NCBI GenBank assembly: GCA_034687125.1
Contig: JAQGBZ010000151.1
Coordinates: forward strand, 81,339-145,338
Reading direction: 5' to 3'
DNA length: 64,000 nt
Source: Neelides folsomi
Lineage: Eukaryota; Arthropoda; Collembola; Neelipleona; Neelidae
Made by a program: the position numbers and the translations under genes
The notes under the pieces: model-generated
Seen by the model: the letters and a program-made list of their open reading frames with translations, nothing else
Told to the model about the DNA's origin: nothing
Database searches by the model: none
Part shown: positions 1-13,300 of the stretch, in pieces
Layout: the number at the start of each line of letters is the position of its first letter
Position numbering within the stretch: position 1 is the stretch's first letter

Positions 1-2900
1 CCGTCAGCAGGGCTGCTGGGATTCGAACTGAGATAGGTGACGCCGCTGACAAGAAAATTCCCCTTCTCTCTCTTATCTTCTTATTTCATAACTTGAATTG
101 AACTCTTCTCACCTTTAACCTTTTTATTAAAAGAAACTTTTCATAAGACTTAAATTGAAGAATTTATTTCATTTCTTTATTTTTCAATTTGATTACTACA
201 AAATATTATATTTCAATGAATTTGACTATCAATTGCTATTTTAAATTAGTGTACTTATACATATAATAAATGAAGATTTGGGATGTGTTGGAGAAGTCGT
301 TTCGGGTCTTCCGAGTTCAATTACTCTGTTAGTGAAAAACAAATGTAAATAGGGGAGCTTGAAGGGGAGGAAGAATGAGTTAGAAGGAAAGTGGAAGAGA
401 CATCACGAATTTCCCTCTCCAACTCCCTCCATTTGGAGTTTGGGTGTACGAGATGCTCGGTGTTTTAGTACGTGATGGCATTAGAGGTGAATGAGAGGGA
501 GAAGATGGTGGGGATGGAAGATGAATTTTTTATTAGCCAGTCAGTTAACCCGAATGAACAAGAATAATGAAGGCACACTTCACTAACGACAAGTCAACGA
601 GAGAGATATTATTGTATTTACTGTATTTGTATGGTACTTCGATATTAGTGGAAATGGCAGTATAGAAATGGTCTTGGAAATGAAACCATCTCCTCCCACT
701 AAATTGAGAAATCCTTTTTGACACTTGAACTACCACGAAGATCTCATTTATTTTCCATGCTATCGGTGAAGAGAGTGAAGAGAGTTTGAGTATGATATTA
801 ATGTTCAAATTTACAAGTGCCATTCTTCTGTGTGATTGAGATGAATGGAACTTGACAATTTGAGAAATTGAATTTTAAATTATGTTTGAATCATTTAACT
901 CATTTAAAAAGATGAATGAATTTTTGGAATTTATGTTTCATGTTTATGGGTTAGATTTCTGATAACACCACGATTAACGATAATAGTTGAAATTGAAATA
1001 GAAAGAAAGCAGACATCATGAATGACTCTTGTAAAAAATTATTTTTGTAGAGGGAGAATCATTCACTTTTCACTCTCCCCTTCCTTCATCAATAAAAGAT
1101 TAGAAAGATTGGAACTAAATAGGGAAAAATCGTTCTTTGGGGACGAGTCGGGTCATTAAGTCCTCTAATAAATAAAAATACTCCTCCAATAAATACTCCA
1201 ATAAATGCCCCTCTTGGGAGACATCACAAAACCATTAGTCTTCATTTTACGATGTAACAATTGAAATCGAATAAATGCATACCTATGTAGATATCTGTAT
1301 TTACGTCGATCGGTTCACTAAATGACCTTATGTTTGTAAAGCCGATATGTATTTGGTAATAATAAATTATGTGAATTAATCCTGGCATGAACTTGAAAAA
1401 CTCTCAACTCAATTCAACTTATGGTCTTATGGGTTTGACGTAAAAGTAAAGAGGGAGATTAACTGGATAATATAAAATGTATATTTAGTTTGTGAAGCCC
1501 CCGAAGGATCCTCGGCTTCCGTTCCAAAACCTCGTCCATAATTCATAAATTCATATGAACAATCTTTTTTTACTTCTTTTAATATGATGAAATGCTAATG
1601 AGCCCAACGTACTTTATCTGTAAGTTCATGATATTTGTGAGATATTTTTTTTATTTTCTGCATGGATTGATGAGAATTTCCCAATTATAAATTGATGTTT
1701 AGGAGTGTTGAGGACTGGGAGTTGGACATAGGGAGATTGGGATACGTAGCAGGACAGATCTTTGAGAGTATCGTGTATCTATTCTTAGCCAAAAGTAAAC
1801 TGATGTTGAGGGAGGAAATTCACTCTACTTACCTTCCATACATTCGTTCCTTCTTGTTTGATCATTCCTCTTCCTCTTGGCTCGGCTTCTTCGCATAATG
1901 ACATAAAGGGATTGTAGTGGAGGCAAAGGGAGTCCAGGCATCAGTTCGTCACTGGGTACGCTCCGAACCATTCAACACTCGCCGACTCTGCTCCCAAGTT
2001 AACTCGGGGAGTTGGAATTAATCCGGTCTGGGAGGGATTTACAAGTCCATTAGGTCTATCAGAGAGAATTCTCAACACTTCCGGCTCTTTTTTCGCTTTG
2101 TGGAATTCCCCGCTTGGCCCACGCCATGCCCCAAACCCAAAACTTCAAGTGACATATTTAAAGTGTCAAAAAAATTGGCAAGCCTTACCTTATTTATCGT
2201 TGAGTAAAGGGAGGATGTGTATTCTCATAATTTACTATTAACTATTACTTAAGTAAAGTCAAAGTAAAGTACATAACAGTGTATTTAATACAATGTTTAA
2301 ACATCGTCGCGATTTGAAATTCACACGCATCAAATGGTCTGGTATAAATAAGTGCATACTTTCCATTTGTTTGAAATAGTTAGTTCTTTAGTTTAATGAT
2401 GCTTTGAATAAACAAACCTTGAGTTTATTCGTGGCCGAATATCTACACTACTCAAAATGAATCTTCAAGTTATGGTTTTATATTTCTGTTTTCAGTATTT
2501 CTCCATTTCTTGACTTAAAGTTAGTTCTCAATATGAATTTTTGACACAAATAATGAACCAAACCGTAAAGGTGTCAAATATAAGAGTTATTTAAATGTAA
2601 GAATCAGTTTATTCGTAATTTCCATTGAACACGTGTTTGCGTTCAATTCAACTGGAGTTCATTTAATTTAAAGTTTATTGGACTTCAGGAATTTAATTTG
2701 ATTTCTCGAGAAGAAATATCAATCCTTACATTAGTGCAAGTGAAGTTGATATTTTTAATTGATATTACTAATTGTTACATTAATGTAACTTTTTTATTCA
2801 TCTTCTATACAATCTATAGTGTATGGTTCGTTTCGTTCAATTTCCTCCCAACGGGTCGGAATTTGATGGGATTATAGGATTAATTTAAGTTTGGCTTAAA
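1..2900. other. non-coding left flank
   Basis: AT-rich sequence with frequent stops in all frames and no ORF resembling a known family. The first 50 bases or so are GC-richer and contain a tRNA B-box-like word on the minus strand, but no cloverleaf can be built from what is visible. Short purine-rich patches (about 350-520 and 1900-2130) lack splice-bounded ORFs. It may hold upstream regulatory DNA for the following genes, but nothing specific can be named. Confidence 0.6.
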
Positions 2901-2921
2901 GTGAAGTTGGGTGAAGTTAAA

Positions 2922-3530
2922 ATGGCCACGAGCCCAAGAAGCCCCCTGTACATTCAGGGATTTGAACCCCTCGTTGTGACAGAATCAGATCAATCGGAGG
3001 TTGAGACAGAAGTCGAAGAGATAACATTAAAAGCCGACAATGAGGAGAAGCCAAGGAGTGGTAAGCCAAAGAGTGAGGATGAAACTTCAGAAGAGAGCGA
3101 AGAAGAAGAGACGAGCGGTTTAGAAGAGACCGAAGAAGAATCAGCGGACTCGCAGGAGTCTTCGGGAAGCTCGAAGGATTCGGAGGAATCCCTCGTACCG
3201 GAAGAGGGAGATGGAGGGAAGGAATTCGGGGTGGCGACCAAGTCTTCAATTACCGTTCAGTTCGGGAGGATGTTGAGGGAAAGGGGGTTGAGCACGGAAG
3301 TGGCGGATCAAATCTTTGAAGAAGACGATAGCCAAGAAACCATCCTTGGCAGGAGGAAAACTCTGCAAAAAATGAGATCTTTTGACTTTAAAAAAGCAAA
3401 AGGGGAAATCCATGAGCTTGAGAAGAATGAAAGTAAATCAAATCTAATTTTCCTTATCCTTTTTACCTTTACCTTGTCGGGCACTTTGATAAATATCCTG
3501 CTTCTCCCTTTTCAAATGGAATGCTCATAA
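2922..3530 (+). CDS. acidic low-complexity protein or 5' exon, unassigned
   Basis: The ATG at 2922 has a good start context (AAAATGG). The ORF codes 202 aa, and its base composition is clearly richer than its surroundings. Residues about 20-110 are dominated by Glu, Ser, Asp and Lys. A less acidic part follows, with a basic stretch around GRRKTLQKMR. There are two readings. (a) It is a single-exon gene ending at TAA 3528-3530 with a hydrophobic C-terminal stretch of about 25 residues (possible tail anchor) and an AATAAA near 3673. (b) It is an exon ending at 3432 before a GTAAAT donor in phase 1, which is compatible with an acceptor at 5420 just upstream of the liprin-beta ATG. I recognise no family. 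Coding status is likely; the gene model is uncertain. Confidence 0.5.
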   Translation: MATSPRSPLYIQGFEPLVVTESDQSEVETEVEEITLKADNEEKPRSGKPKSEDETSEESEEEETSGLEETEEESADSQESSGSSKDSEESLVPEEGDGGKEFGVATKSSITVQFGRMLRERGLSTEVADQIFEEDDSQETILGRRKTLQKMRSFDFKKAKGEIHELEKNESKSNLIFLILFTFTLSGTLINILLLPFQMECS

Positions 3531-5434
3531 ATTATTATAGTGATTTACTAGTTTTTATCGAATTCTAATAAGTCAATTGGAATGATTGGCTTCTGCTTTT
3601 GCAACAGCCATTCTTTTTCAAATCTAATACCCATTTATCAGTATTATTCTTATGTAATGATTACTTATTCAGAATAAATAAATCTAGATCTATGATATCG
3701 AGATACCTTGATTAAGTTTTTATATTTTAATTTCCAGGATCTTAAAATGTAAATAAATAGAATTAGTTTATCAGTAGTTATCTGCTGTAAAGAGAGTAAA
3801 CATGAAAAAAATATTAAAGCAATGCTATCCATTAAAAGCATTTTTATCTAACGTAATCAGACAATCGAGGCATTTGAGGCTAACTATGCGTCTTAAGATT
3901 AAACTCTCCCCATTCCTTCCAATATTCAGGATCATGGTTAGCTATTCGGAAAGGAATTTGCAATCCTAAATGCATGTGCTTACATTTACTAATAATACTT
4001 GGACTTGGAGCAGACCTGAAGTGTGTGAGTGAAATACAAGGATTTAAAAATGCACTGGGTGTATAATGATAGTTGGAGAATCTTATTAGCCCTTCTTTTA
4101 CCACAAGTACATTAATCCAAAGTGACAGGAGACATAGGTTCTGCAGGATAAAGTTTTATTTAATTTACCATAACTCTCTTGACTTTAAGCTATACACTTG
4201 TAAAAATGCATTTGTAAATCATCCTGCCTACTAAATAGATTGACTGACTCGAGATTGAGCTTAAGTATGCTGAAGTGTGTACTGAACATATATGAATGTA
4301 TAGAGTACATACATGAACTTTATGTTGTGTGTATTGTGGGTGTACTCTCCTGGGATTGAAATTAGGGAGCGGGTAAAAGTATGAAAGGAATCTTTTAATG
4401 ATGTGGAGCGAAGATGGAATTTGTTGAAAGTCGCTCTCTCTCTTTCCCTCCCCCATCTCGTCTTGTAAAAAATTAATCGACTTTTCGCCCTATCACAGAA
4501 ACGTTTTATTGAGCAGCGCTCGACTGCCTTTTAAGATCTTAATATTTGTACCATTATAAATGCAGATATTCTTATAGAAGATTTAAACCATGCAGTCAGA
4601 GTTAGTTGAGTTCCCTTATTATTAGGGAAGTCTACAAGTATACTCGATTACCCGTATTAATTTTTCTCCATGTTCATTCATTGAGACATTGGAATATGGA
4701 GAGAGGTGATGAGGATGAGCCGGTAATAGGATGGAATGAGTGGGCCAAAAGTTGCTGGTCAATTTACTTTAGATTTATTGGCGATGGCGGATGTTATTTG
4801 GTTGGGGCTCTGTGAAAGCTATCTTTTCTCTTTGTGTATTTTTGTAACTGGAAGTGAACTCTGGAGAGATTAGGAGTTTTAGGAGCTTGTTGGGTTGGAA
4901 GGATGCGGGAGGAGAAGGAGGCGCCTTCCTTCACTCCTCACTTACTATCACGACGAGGTCTCTTTTCTCTCGCTTAAAGCTGTTCCGTGCTTGACTTTGA
5001 CTTTACTTGTTGCTCCTTCCGTCTCTTGGCACACGGCCGGGTATTTGGACTTTGACTCTCCCATACTTCCCTATTAGACTTCGCTTATACAACCAAGTGA
5101 GAACTGAGTGAGTGAACCAAAAGTTGTTCGCTCAACGTTCAACCTCATTTCGCGGACTTCTTTTCTACTCCGGAACTGAGTGGGGAAGGAACTGAGTTCG
5201 GGTCTCGATTTATGAACCCGGGAGAGTTAACTTCAAAACACCGCCTAGTTAAAATACAAAACAGGTTTAAGTTTTTCAATTATTAATCGGCTGTCAATTC
5301 TTGCTTCCAACACCCGCGAGCCGCCCAGTTTCTCACCCGTAGCAAAGTGCCCTTCTTTCTTCTTTGTCGTTTATTTTTCTTATTCTTGAGAGTTTATTTT
5401 GGCTCTCCGATTGACTCTAGTGGCAGGGCGGAGG
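3531..5434. other. region upstream of liprin-beta, 5' UTR and promoter candidates
   Basis: No convincing CDS. From about 4860 to 5434 the sequence is GC-richer than the flanks, as expected for a 5' UTR or promoter. Acceptor-like sites occur near 5341 (CACCCGTAG) and at 5419-5420 (GACTCTAG), so the liprin-beta 5' UTR may be spliced. An in-frame stop (TGA 5387-5389) shows the main exon is not open further upstream. I see no clear TATA box. Confidence 0.4.
3673..3678 (+). promoter_or_regulatory. candidate poly(A) signal of the acidic ORF
   Basis: AATAAA lies about 140 bases after the stop at 3530. It would fit a single-exon gene model for the acidic ORF. The motif is common in AT-rich DNA. Confidence 0.25.
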
Positions 5435-8400
5435 ATGGAATCGTCACCGCTGATTTCCCCACCACTCCAACTTCCCACAGACCCCGACAACACCCAGACG
5501 CTCACCAAGAAACCCAAAAGTGGAAAAGGGAAAAAAACCATTTTGGGTGTGGGACTCCCGCCGATTCCGCCAACAAGTGCACAAGGGATGAACCACGACA
5601 ATTCTCCATCTTCTCATCCAAGAAATTCCCGCACTTCGAGGTCCCAAGAGAAAGAGACGTTTAGCTGCAGTGGTAGTGTGTATGATGGAACATATCGTTA
5701 CAAGTCTCCTTCAAGAAATTTTATTCCAAGGGATTCTCCCAAGAATGACCAACCGATCATTATTGGGAAGTCTGGAAAGAAGAAATTGAATAAAAGATAC
5801 GCTTCCTCTCTCCCTGATCGGGAGGAGGATGAACGGAATTTGGCAGCGTCTCCGCTTTCCACTTATGAATATTCCTCCTCGTCTTTCTACTGTCCTCATG
5901 CTCATTTGCAAGGAAGTTTACAAGGGAGTTTAATTGGTGGTGGGAGGAAGTTGGAATATCCCAAGCCCACGAAACACTGTAAGAATAAACATTTGTGGGC
6001 GAGGTCATCGGTGGAACGAGAAGTGTTTTCAAATGCTCCTGTGTCTTCCAATAACCGCCATTCTTCATATCATCCAACGGTTGGGTCGTCGGGCTCGATG
6101 TTTGGTCCTGAGGGATGTCATCATCATTTGCCTTTTTTGAGTCGACCGACAAGCCCGGTTTTCCTTGACTCATGTGGGTCAGATCGCGGGATGTGTAATT
6201 CATGTGCTACGAAAACATTTCCAAGGGTTTCCTCTCGAGTCTCCATGTCTTGTCATTGCTGTCGGCATCATTGTGGTAGTGGGAATGGGGGTGGAAGTAC
6301 AAACATGGTGGTAAGTTTTGTGTAGTACAATTTTCACTTTAAAGGCATTGACTATGTTTCATAATTCTCTTCACATAGGTGATGGAAAAAATTGTCACAA
6401 TTTCTAAATTCATGTTTCAAAAATAAAGATCATAAAAGGTTCATGTTTATGCCATGTATCCTTAAATTCCTTAAATTGTCATCAAAGATTTTTATTTTTA
6501 CATAATGAAGTATTCATATTATAGATATTCATAATGAAGTAAATATACCACTACCACCAGCAAACTATTGATAAAATGATTAAATAAGTTTATAATAAAC
6601 AATTGTTTAATTTTAATTTTTGGATTTAAAGGGATCTCTTTTGGGATTGGATTATGAAGATCGTTTACTGCGACTTGAATCCGACAAGGACACGCTCCAC
6701 CTTCAAGTTTCAGTTCTTTCTGACCAAATCGAGGCTCAAACTTCTAAAATTCAAGATCTCGAGAAGATGCTCGATGACAAGCGGATCGTTCTTGATACGA
6801 CAGAAGATCAACTGCAAAGAGTCAGAAATGTCCTTATTTACTTTCCCCTCACTCAAGGGTTCGAAGCATTTGAAATATTTCTTTTTTTCTCCTCGTAGGA
6901 GCTTTTGACGAGATCTTCACTCGAGACTCAAAAGTTGGAGCTTCTGACTGAAATATCTAGCATGAGGCTCAAACATGCTTCGCTCGAGAGGGAGAATCTC
7001 GAACTTAAAGATCGTTACAGCAGTGGGAAATCAACAACAGATCTCTACTACCAAGATGGACATAGGATGTGGGAAAAACCTCCACTTGGACCAGTCGGCA
7101 GCAATCGGCCCATTTCTCCTCTTTCTCATAATCCTCATAATTTTGATTCGGGGACGGGGCCAAGACCTCGGCCGACCAATAATGAATTCTCAAATCCTCC
7201 TCCAAGGAACCGGGTAAAATACGTGACTAAGAAGCATAATGTTTTACACTTCTTCATATCACTGAAGTTTTTGTGTATCACTTAATGCTATCCTTAGGTG
7301 CTTTATATGCTCAATTAAATATTGTATTATTAAATCATTTCAATTATTTTAAATTCCAGACTCCACCGGCAAATGCATTTCGAAGAGTGGACCAACAGTC
7401 GTTTGGAACGCTGCCAAGACGAGCTCAAAATTCCCAGTTGTCAACCTTTAATGGGAATAATTCATCTCCGGACCGCGGAGGGAATAAGGGGAATTCCATG
7501 AGCAGTGGCAATATCCATGCCATCAACTTCACTGGCAGCAAAGGCCAGTCCATCTCCTTTCAACAATCTCCTATGGTGGAGGGTGACGGGGGCGCAAATG
7601 CTTATCCATCCACTCCCGCGAACGCTTACATTCAAGAAAACTCCTCTGGGCACAGGAGCACTTCTGCTCCAAACTTAGGTTTCATTTATTCCTATGCTTC
7701 TCATTTCACTTTGCTTCCGTTGGTACTTTACTTACTTTTCAGTATTCGATTTTTAGCATTACTTTTTTACTTCATTACCTCATTTGCATTTGCTATTAAA
7801 ACTTCGAAGTATTTTTGCGGCTGATTGGATGTTTAACAATAATAGTTAAATTTTTTATTGGTTCTTATGATTATAGAAAAACATGTTAAAGTGTAGTTGA
7901 TTTGAATGTTAACAGGGAAGATTTAAATATTGTGAATAACAAGGAGTGAACATTGCTTGTCTGAGGGTGTTGACTATGTAATGAACGAGAAGTTATTAAA
8001 GATTGTGTATTTTCTCAAAATCGTGTTTTTACAGCTGCGATTGAACGAGACGATTGGCAAAGGAGGACGACAAATAACACAAATAGCAACAGTGGGATTG
8101 GTCTCAAATCTCCGACGAGCGGAGGTGGGCACAAGTCAAGAGGGATTATGCGGATTCTTGGGAAATTGAAGAGGAGCAACTCTGGTGGGTTGGATAACGA
8201 TGTTGCTCCAGCTGAAGGGGGTGTTTTGCCTTTTTCACGAGGAGGCCTCCGGGCCACTGCTGCTCCGAGACTCGGATGGATGAGGGAATTAAGCCCAGCT
8301 AAAAAGTAAATTATTTACTCTCTGTCTCCCCAAAGTTTACTAAATAAATGTTAAATGTAAAATAAATATACTAAAATAAAACGTTGATCACTAGGCCTGA

Positions 8401-9876
8401 TGGACCCATTACAAGTTGGGATTCGGATGCTGTTGTGACTTGGCTCAATTATTTGGGCCTTGGAATGTATGCCAATGAAGTTAAACGATGGGTCAAAACA
8501 GGCCAGCAGCTTCTTGATGCTTCAACTCCTGAACTTGAGAAAGAGCTTGGTGTAAAGGTGATTATTTAACATTAATTAAAAAATTATCAAATTGTTTGAG
8601 TTAAGACCAATAAGGCATTTAATATTTTTATTGTCTTTTAAAAGAAACTAGAAGAATTAAAGTGGAAAATGTAAATATTATTTATTTTTACAGAATATCT
8701 TGCACAGGAAAAAGTTAGCTTTGGCTATCCATTCTCTTAAAAATCCCGACGAAGAAGATGCTGCAGGAAGGCTTGATTATCATTGGGTGATTCGATGGCT
8801 GGATGACGTTGGACTTCCACAATACAAAGAATCCTTCGCTGAAGCTCGAATTGATGGGAGAGTTTTGGGTCAATTGACGGCTGAAGATCTCATTAGTTTG
8901 AAAGTCACGAGTGTCCTTCACCACGCGAGCATTAAGAGAGGAATTCAGCTTCTTCGGATCCACCGGTTTAATCCGGGTTGCTTATGTCGGAGAAGTGGAC
9001 CGAATTCAACCTCTGTTCCTGTTCTTCCAAATGGAAATGGAGATTTAGGCCTTGGATTGACTGGGCCGAAGTATGTGGCTACTTGGACCAATCACCGAGT
9101 CATGGAGTGGCTTAAAGCTATTGATTTAGCTGAATACGCACCCAATTTGAGAGGCTCAGGTTTTTAAAGAATTCAATGTTAAAGATTTAATAATTAATTG
9201 ACCTTGATATATTTACCTTAATGTATAAGTGTTAAAATGGGTGTATTTTTAATTTAATTATTTTAAGGTGTTCACGGAGCGCTGATCATTTTTGAACCAC
9301 GCTTCAATTCGGAGCTTCTCTCAGTTTTACTTTCAATCCCCAATAATAAAACTCTGCTTCGGAGACATTTAACGTTGCAATTTAGTGAATTACTTGGACG
9401 CCATATTGTTCAAGAAAAGCGAGTTCTTGAATTAGCCAGTGAATTTGTGCCGATAAATCCTACAACTAAAGTTAAGGTAAACAAGAACAACAAATAAAGA
9501 ACATTCTTAATATTAAATATGATATTATCTATTTTAATTGGGTTAATCAATTGCTTTGTTAATTGTGTTGTTAATTGTTTGTATTTATGTGCAGATATCT
9601 GTGAGATCAAAGTTTCCATTACGAAGGAAAAGGATGAGCAGTGAATTTAGCGAAGATCCTATTTGTCCCTTGGATTGGAATGTCTATCCGTTTAAAACTG
9701 ATTCGTTAATGCAGGTATTAATGCTTAAAGATATAATTTTCCTCTTTAAATAGTTTTTTAATATAGAAGTGGATGATAATATTTATCTTTTGTTGTATTT
9801 TCAGCTTACGACAATAGAAAATTTAGATGAAGAACCTGGAAATAAAAATGGAGGAGATAAAATTAGCATTATTTGA
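5435..9876 (+). CDS. liprin-beta (PPFIBP-type, three SAM domains)
   Basis: Liprin-beta is a cytoplasmic scaffold that pairs with liprin-alpha at the cell cortex and synapses. Exons: 5435-6310, 6632-6820, 6899-7213, 7360-7678, 8035-8305, 8395-8557, 8694-9159, 9268-9476, 9595-9714, 9805-9876. Together they code 999 aa, close to the size of vertebrate liprin-beta-1. Residues 1-292 are a Ser/Pro-rich N-terminus unlike the vertebrate one, ending in a Cys/His cluster (254-280). About 295-395 is a coiled coil with the family's SLETQKLEL motif. A Pro/Asn/Gly-rich linker follows, then the family motif RGGLRATAAPRL. SAM1 (about 659-725), SAM2 (about 738-800) and SAM3 (about 838-912) follow, with family hallmarks LHRKKL, WLDDVGLPQYK, NHRVMEWL and EYAPNLRGSG. 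The short tail ends ISII. The ATG at 5435 is the first in the open exon. The exon 2 donor (GTCAGA) is weak but required by phase. Confidence 0.93.
6899..7213 (+). CDS. liprin-beta exon 3, end of the shortened coiled coil
   Basis: This exon starts with ELLTRSS plus the SLETQKLEL motif that marks the liprin-beta coiled coil. It then leaves helix for a Pro/Gly/Asn-rich linker after only about 40 residues (ELKDRYSSGK). Vertebrate liprin-beta continues with well over 100 more helical residues here. The flanking introns (78 and 146 bases) are too short to hide those exons. Both borders are phase 0. Confidence 0.85.
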
Positions 9877-10393
9877 AATTATCTATCTCAAATTAGCTCA
9901 AATCTTTACAATATCCTAATTGAAATTGTGAAACACACGCAGCTATCATTAGATTCTCTTCCTTAATATCTAATGATTTTGACAAACTTCAATACATTTT
10001 AAAAACTAAACATGACACACTGAGATTACATTTTTATAATTATTTGGTTTACCTTGCAAGCTACATTTTAATATATTTTATGCATTTAAAGTCAAAATGA
10101 AGAATATTGGCTTATTTTACAAACAATATAAAATATTGTCTTAATTTATTGCTTACATACCTATCTATCTGTAACTTATTGTTATTTAATTTTTGCACTT
10201 AATTTTTGTTAATCATGTGTATTATAAATACATGTTTATATTACATGTCTGTGCTGAATATCTGCCAAAATATTTGAATGATATAATTACTTCGGAAGTT
10301 TATATTAACTTGCTTTATATGTATGTACTCTACGTACGCGAATAGTTAAATACTTGTGTAGATACTATTTAATCACTCAAACAAGACTAAAAT

Positions 10394-10399
10394 AATAAA
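10394..10399 (+). promoter_or_regulatory. candidate poly(A) signal of liprin-beta
   Basis: This AATAAA lies about 520 bases after the liprin-beta stop, in very AT-rich DNA. I noticed no canonical hexamer nearer the stop, but variants could be used. Confidence 0.3.
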
Positions 10400-13300
10400 C
10401 AAGAGCTATAAATATATTATTCCTATTCTCCGCTACTTTATTATTTAAAGTTAATTAGTTTTTTTAATTGATTAATTGTTTATGGTTAATGATATTGGAT
10501 CTTATTACAATTAAAATTAGTAAAGTTCATTCAAAGATCTGGATATATTTACTATTGTTCATTTATTAATGATGTTGAAGGCATTCTGCTTATTTTAACC
10601 ATTGTATAAATTATAATTAATATTGCTGTTAAAAGAGTTTACCTAATTTAAATACTGTACGCTTACATAAATAAATGATATAGGTATAGTAAATAAAATA
10701 ATGAATTATTATTGGTTTTAATAATTTCTGTTAATAAGTGTAAATAATTCATGCGGTATACTTTTCCTACAACATTTCATCTTATTCATATGGGCATTAA
10801 TTGCAATTTACGAATAGTATATGGTTTATATTGTATACTATTTACTACACAGTAAATTAAGTGTAAACTGTGTAAATGATTTTAGTTTAAGTTTTAAAAT
10901 ATGAATATTAAATGATCAGTGTTAATATAAAATTTTTGATATAATAATATGAAATATTTATTTAAGCATGTCATTTCATATTCATATCAGTCCTAACCTC
11001 ATAACTCATAATATTACCATTAAATCTATCTGCGAAATTTACCTGCCTAATAAATATCCGAACTCTGTTTTAGTTGAAATAATTATAAAGTTTAACACTA
11101 AAAGTAATAAGCATCGAGTTTTCTATATTATACTCTACCTGTACATAACCATGTGCACTTGATTGAAAGAGGAGTCTTATTAATGCAAACTTATGAAAAG
11201 ATGAGGGCAAACATGTATAAAAAAATCTTAAGCAAAAATGAATAATGGAATTGGAGACTCATCAGAATCAAAGTTCAATTGAATTGTACGGATAATAAAT
11301 TGAGTTTCTCATGAATGTATTCTTCCTTGAATTCAATTCATTCAATTGCACGGTCAAAATCTCTCAAAGGCTTCCGCTCCCAGTCGAAAGCTCTTCACTC
11401 CCTTTTTACCTTATCCACAGACCTAGGAGATTTCTTACACGTTTTCTTTATAGATAATAAGAAGTATAGCGGGCGTTCAAAGATTCCAACTAAATAGTTT
11501 CTTTCAGCTAATCTTTAGATACAATAAATTATAACTGGTATAGTTAAATAAATACCATTCACAATGTCAATGAGGATTTGCAACCATGAAAAGTTCTTTC
11601 AGATTTAAACTTGTAAGCTCGGGTATTATAAATTACTCTCTTAAACACCTGTGCCACGCATTTTATATTATAGTATACCTTAATTTAACTATACTGAAAG
11701 TGCTTTAGCACCACATACTTTTTGCTATATTACGTAATGCTAATGAAGAGTTCTAACGATCATTTAATTTGATTTTTGAGCAAAAGCGTCCATACAGCAA
11801 TAAAAGGATAGACAGATTGAACGGCAGGTTTTTTGGCTTAATTGGATTTATTGGTTGAATGTGTTGAATCCAATTTCGCGAGCCATTAATTCCCATCTTG
11901 TCAAACCTTGTGAGTCGCAAAGTGAAAGAGAAATAAATGAGTCAGAGTGACTGTTAAAGTCACTCTCTCGGAACCACGCGAACTCACCATACTTAACATT
12001 TAACTCATTTCATACCCGTTGACAAAACTCTTGGCCTTTCAACTTTAACTCACTGCTGAACAACTGAACAGGAAATGTGGAGATGTTATGAGTCTTATGA
12101 GGATTCCTACATTGTTGGTTATAAAGATCCCACGTTGTTTTTCTTCCTTCACTCTGAGGAGAATCAGGGAGAACATGATTACGAACATAACTTGTCTTCT
12201 AATTACTCGAGTAAATGTCGGATTCTCTAGAAAAATTGGACACGTCGAGGGTGATAAATACCAACAAGGAGAGACTTCATGGATAAATTCTCCCTCTCAC
12301 CATTAATCATGCGAAGACGACTATTCCCACTTGTTCCCCATTAACCCCACGCACTCCTCGTCAACTTGTCCTTGCTTATTGACACTCACTTGAGTCACTT
12401 TACGTTAATAGATATTACAGTATAAGTCCTGTCTCCATACTTGCTTTTATAACATTAAAAAACATTAAAAAATATGGGAAAGGAATAAAAAGGTTTTTTA
12501 ACTCAATTCTTAAGGCGTTCTTAAAGGTTCATTGCGTATTTCATTCACACTTGACTGAATATCTGGAAATACATGAGGTTTTGTATTTAAGGTGCTGGGG
12601 AAGAAAAGGTGTGAAATTGAATGTCGAACATTTTGTATAATTATATGCGTAAAAGTGACCGGGTCTGGAATATACGCACGTAGTAAAAAGATATATGTAA
12701 ATAGTTAATTCCTCTGTGATCAGATGTGCTTCACTTGCAAATGCTGGTAGAAAGAGGAAAGACAAATTCCCAAGATCTCGACCGACAAGAAAACCCTCGG
12801 TTGTGGAAATCTGCATATCAGCAAATGTCATCTGAAGAGTCAAAAATGAAACCAGTTCTTGTCATCCTTTGTCTCCCTCGCAGCTTGCCATCAGAAAGTC
12901 GTGGAGCTCGCAGGCTCCTCGGCGCTCGCACAAACTCCACACACGCAATGAAGTTTTTGCCTTTTTTTATTCACCATTTAACTCCATTTGGATTTAGACT
13001 CATTTTAATTTAATTTCCATTCTCTCTTATAAGGAAACATATCCCTGGCTCTTAATCTTTTAATGGACCTTTGCAGTAATGGATCGAGGGCTTTCGTTCC
13101 CACCTTCCTTAATTCTCCACTTACCTCAGACCATTTCTTCCTCGATCCTTTTTTTCATTTTATGTTTCAATTTTCTCTCAAACTTTTTTGCAAACTGCAA
13201 AACTTCTATCCGCAAACGTTTTTAAAGAGTTTTCAGATAGAGTTTTAAAAGTGGCCTAAGTATGCATAGGATGGAATTAATTTACTTGTCACTTTTTCTG

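Noticed and set aside
1-52. tRNA-like end (B-box-like GTTCGAATCCC on the minus strand)
   Set aside because: The arms beside the TTCGAAT loop do not pair well, no A box or anticodon arm is visible, and the window edge cuts the region.
5760-6203. 147-codon minus-strand ORF
   Set aside because: It lies wholly within liprin-beta exon 1 and is its antisense shadow.
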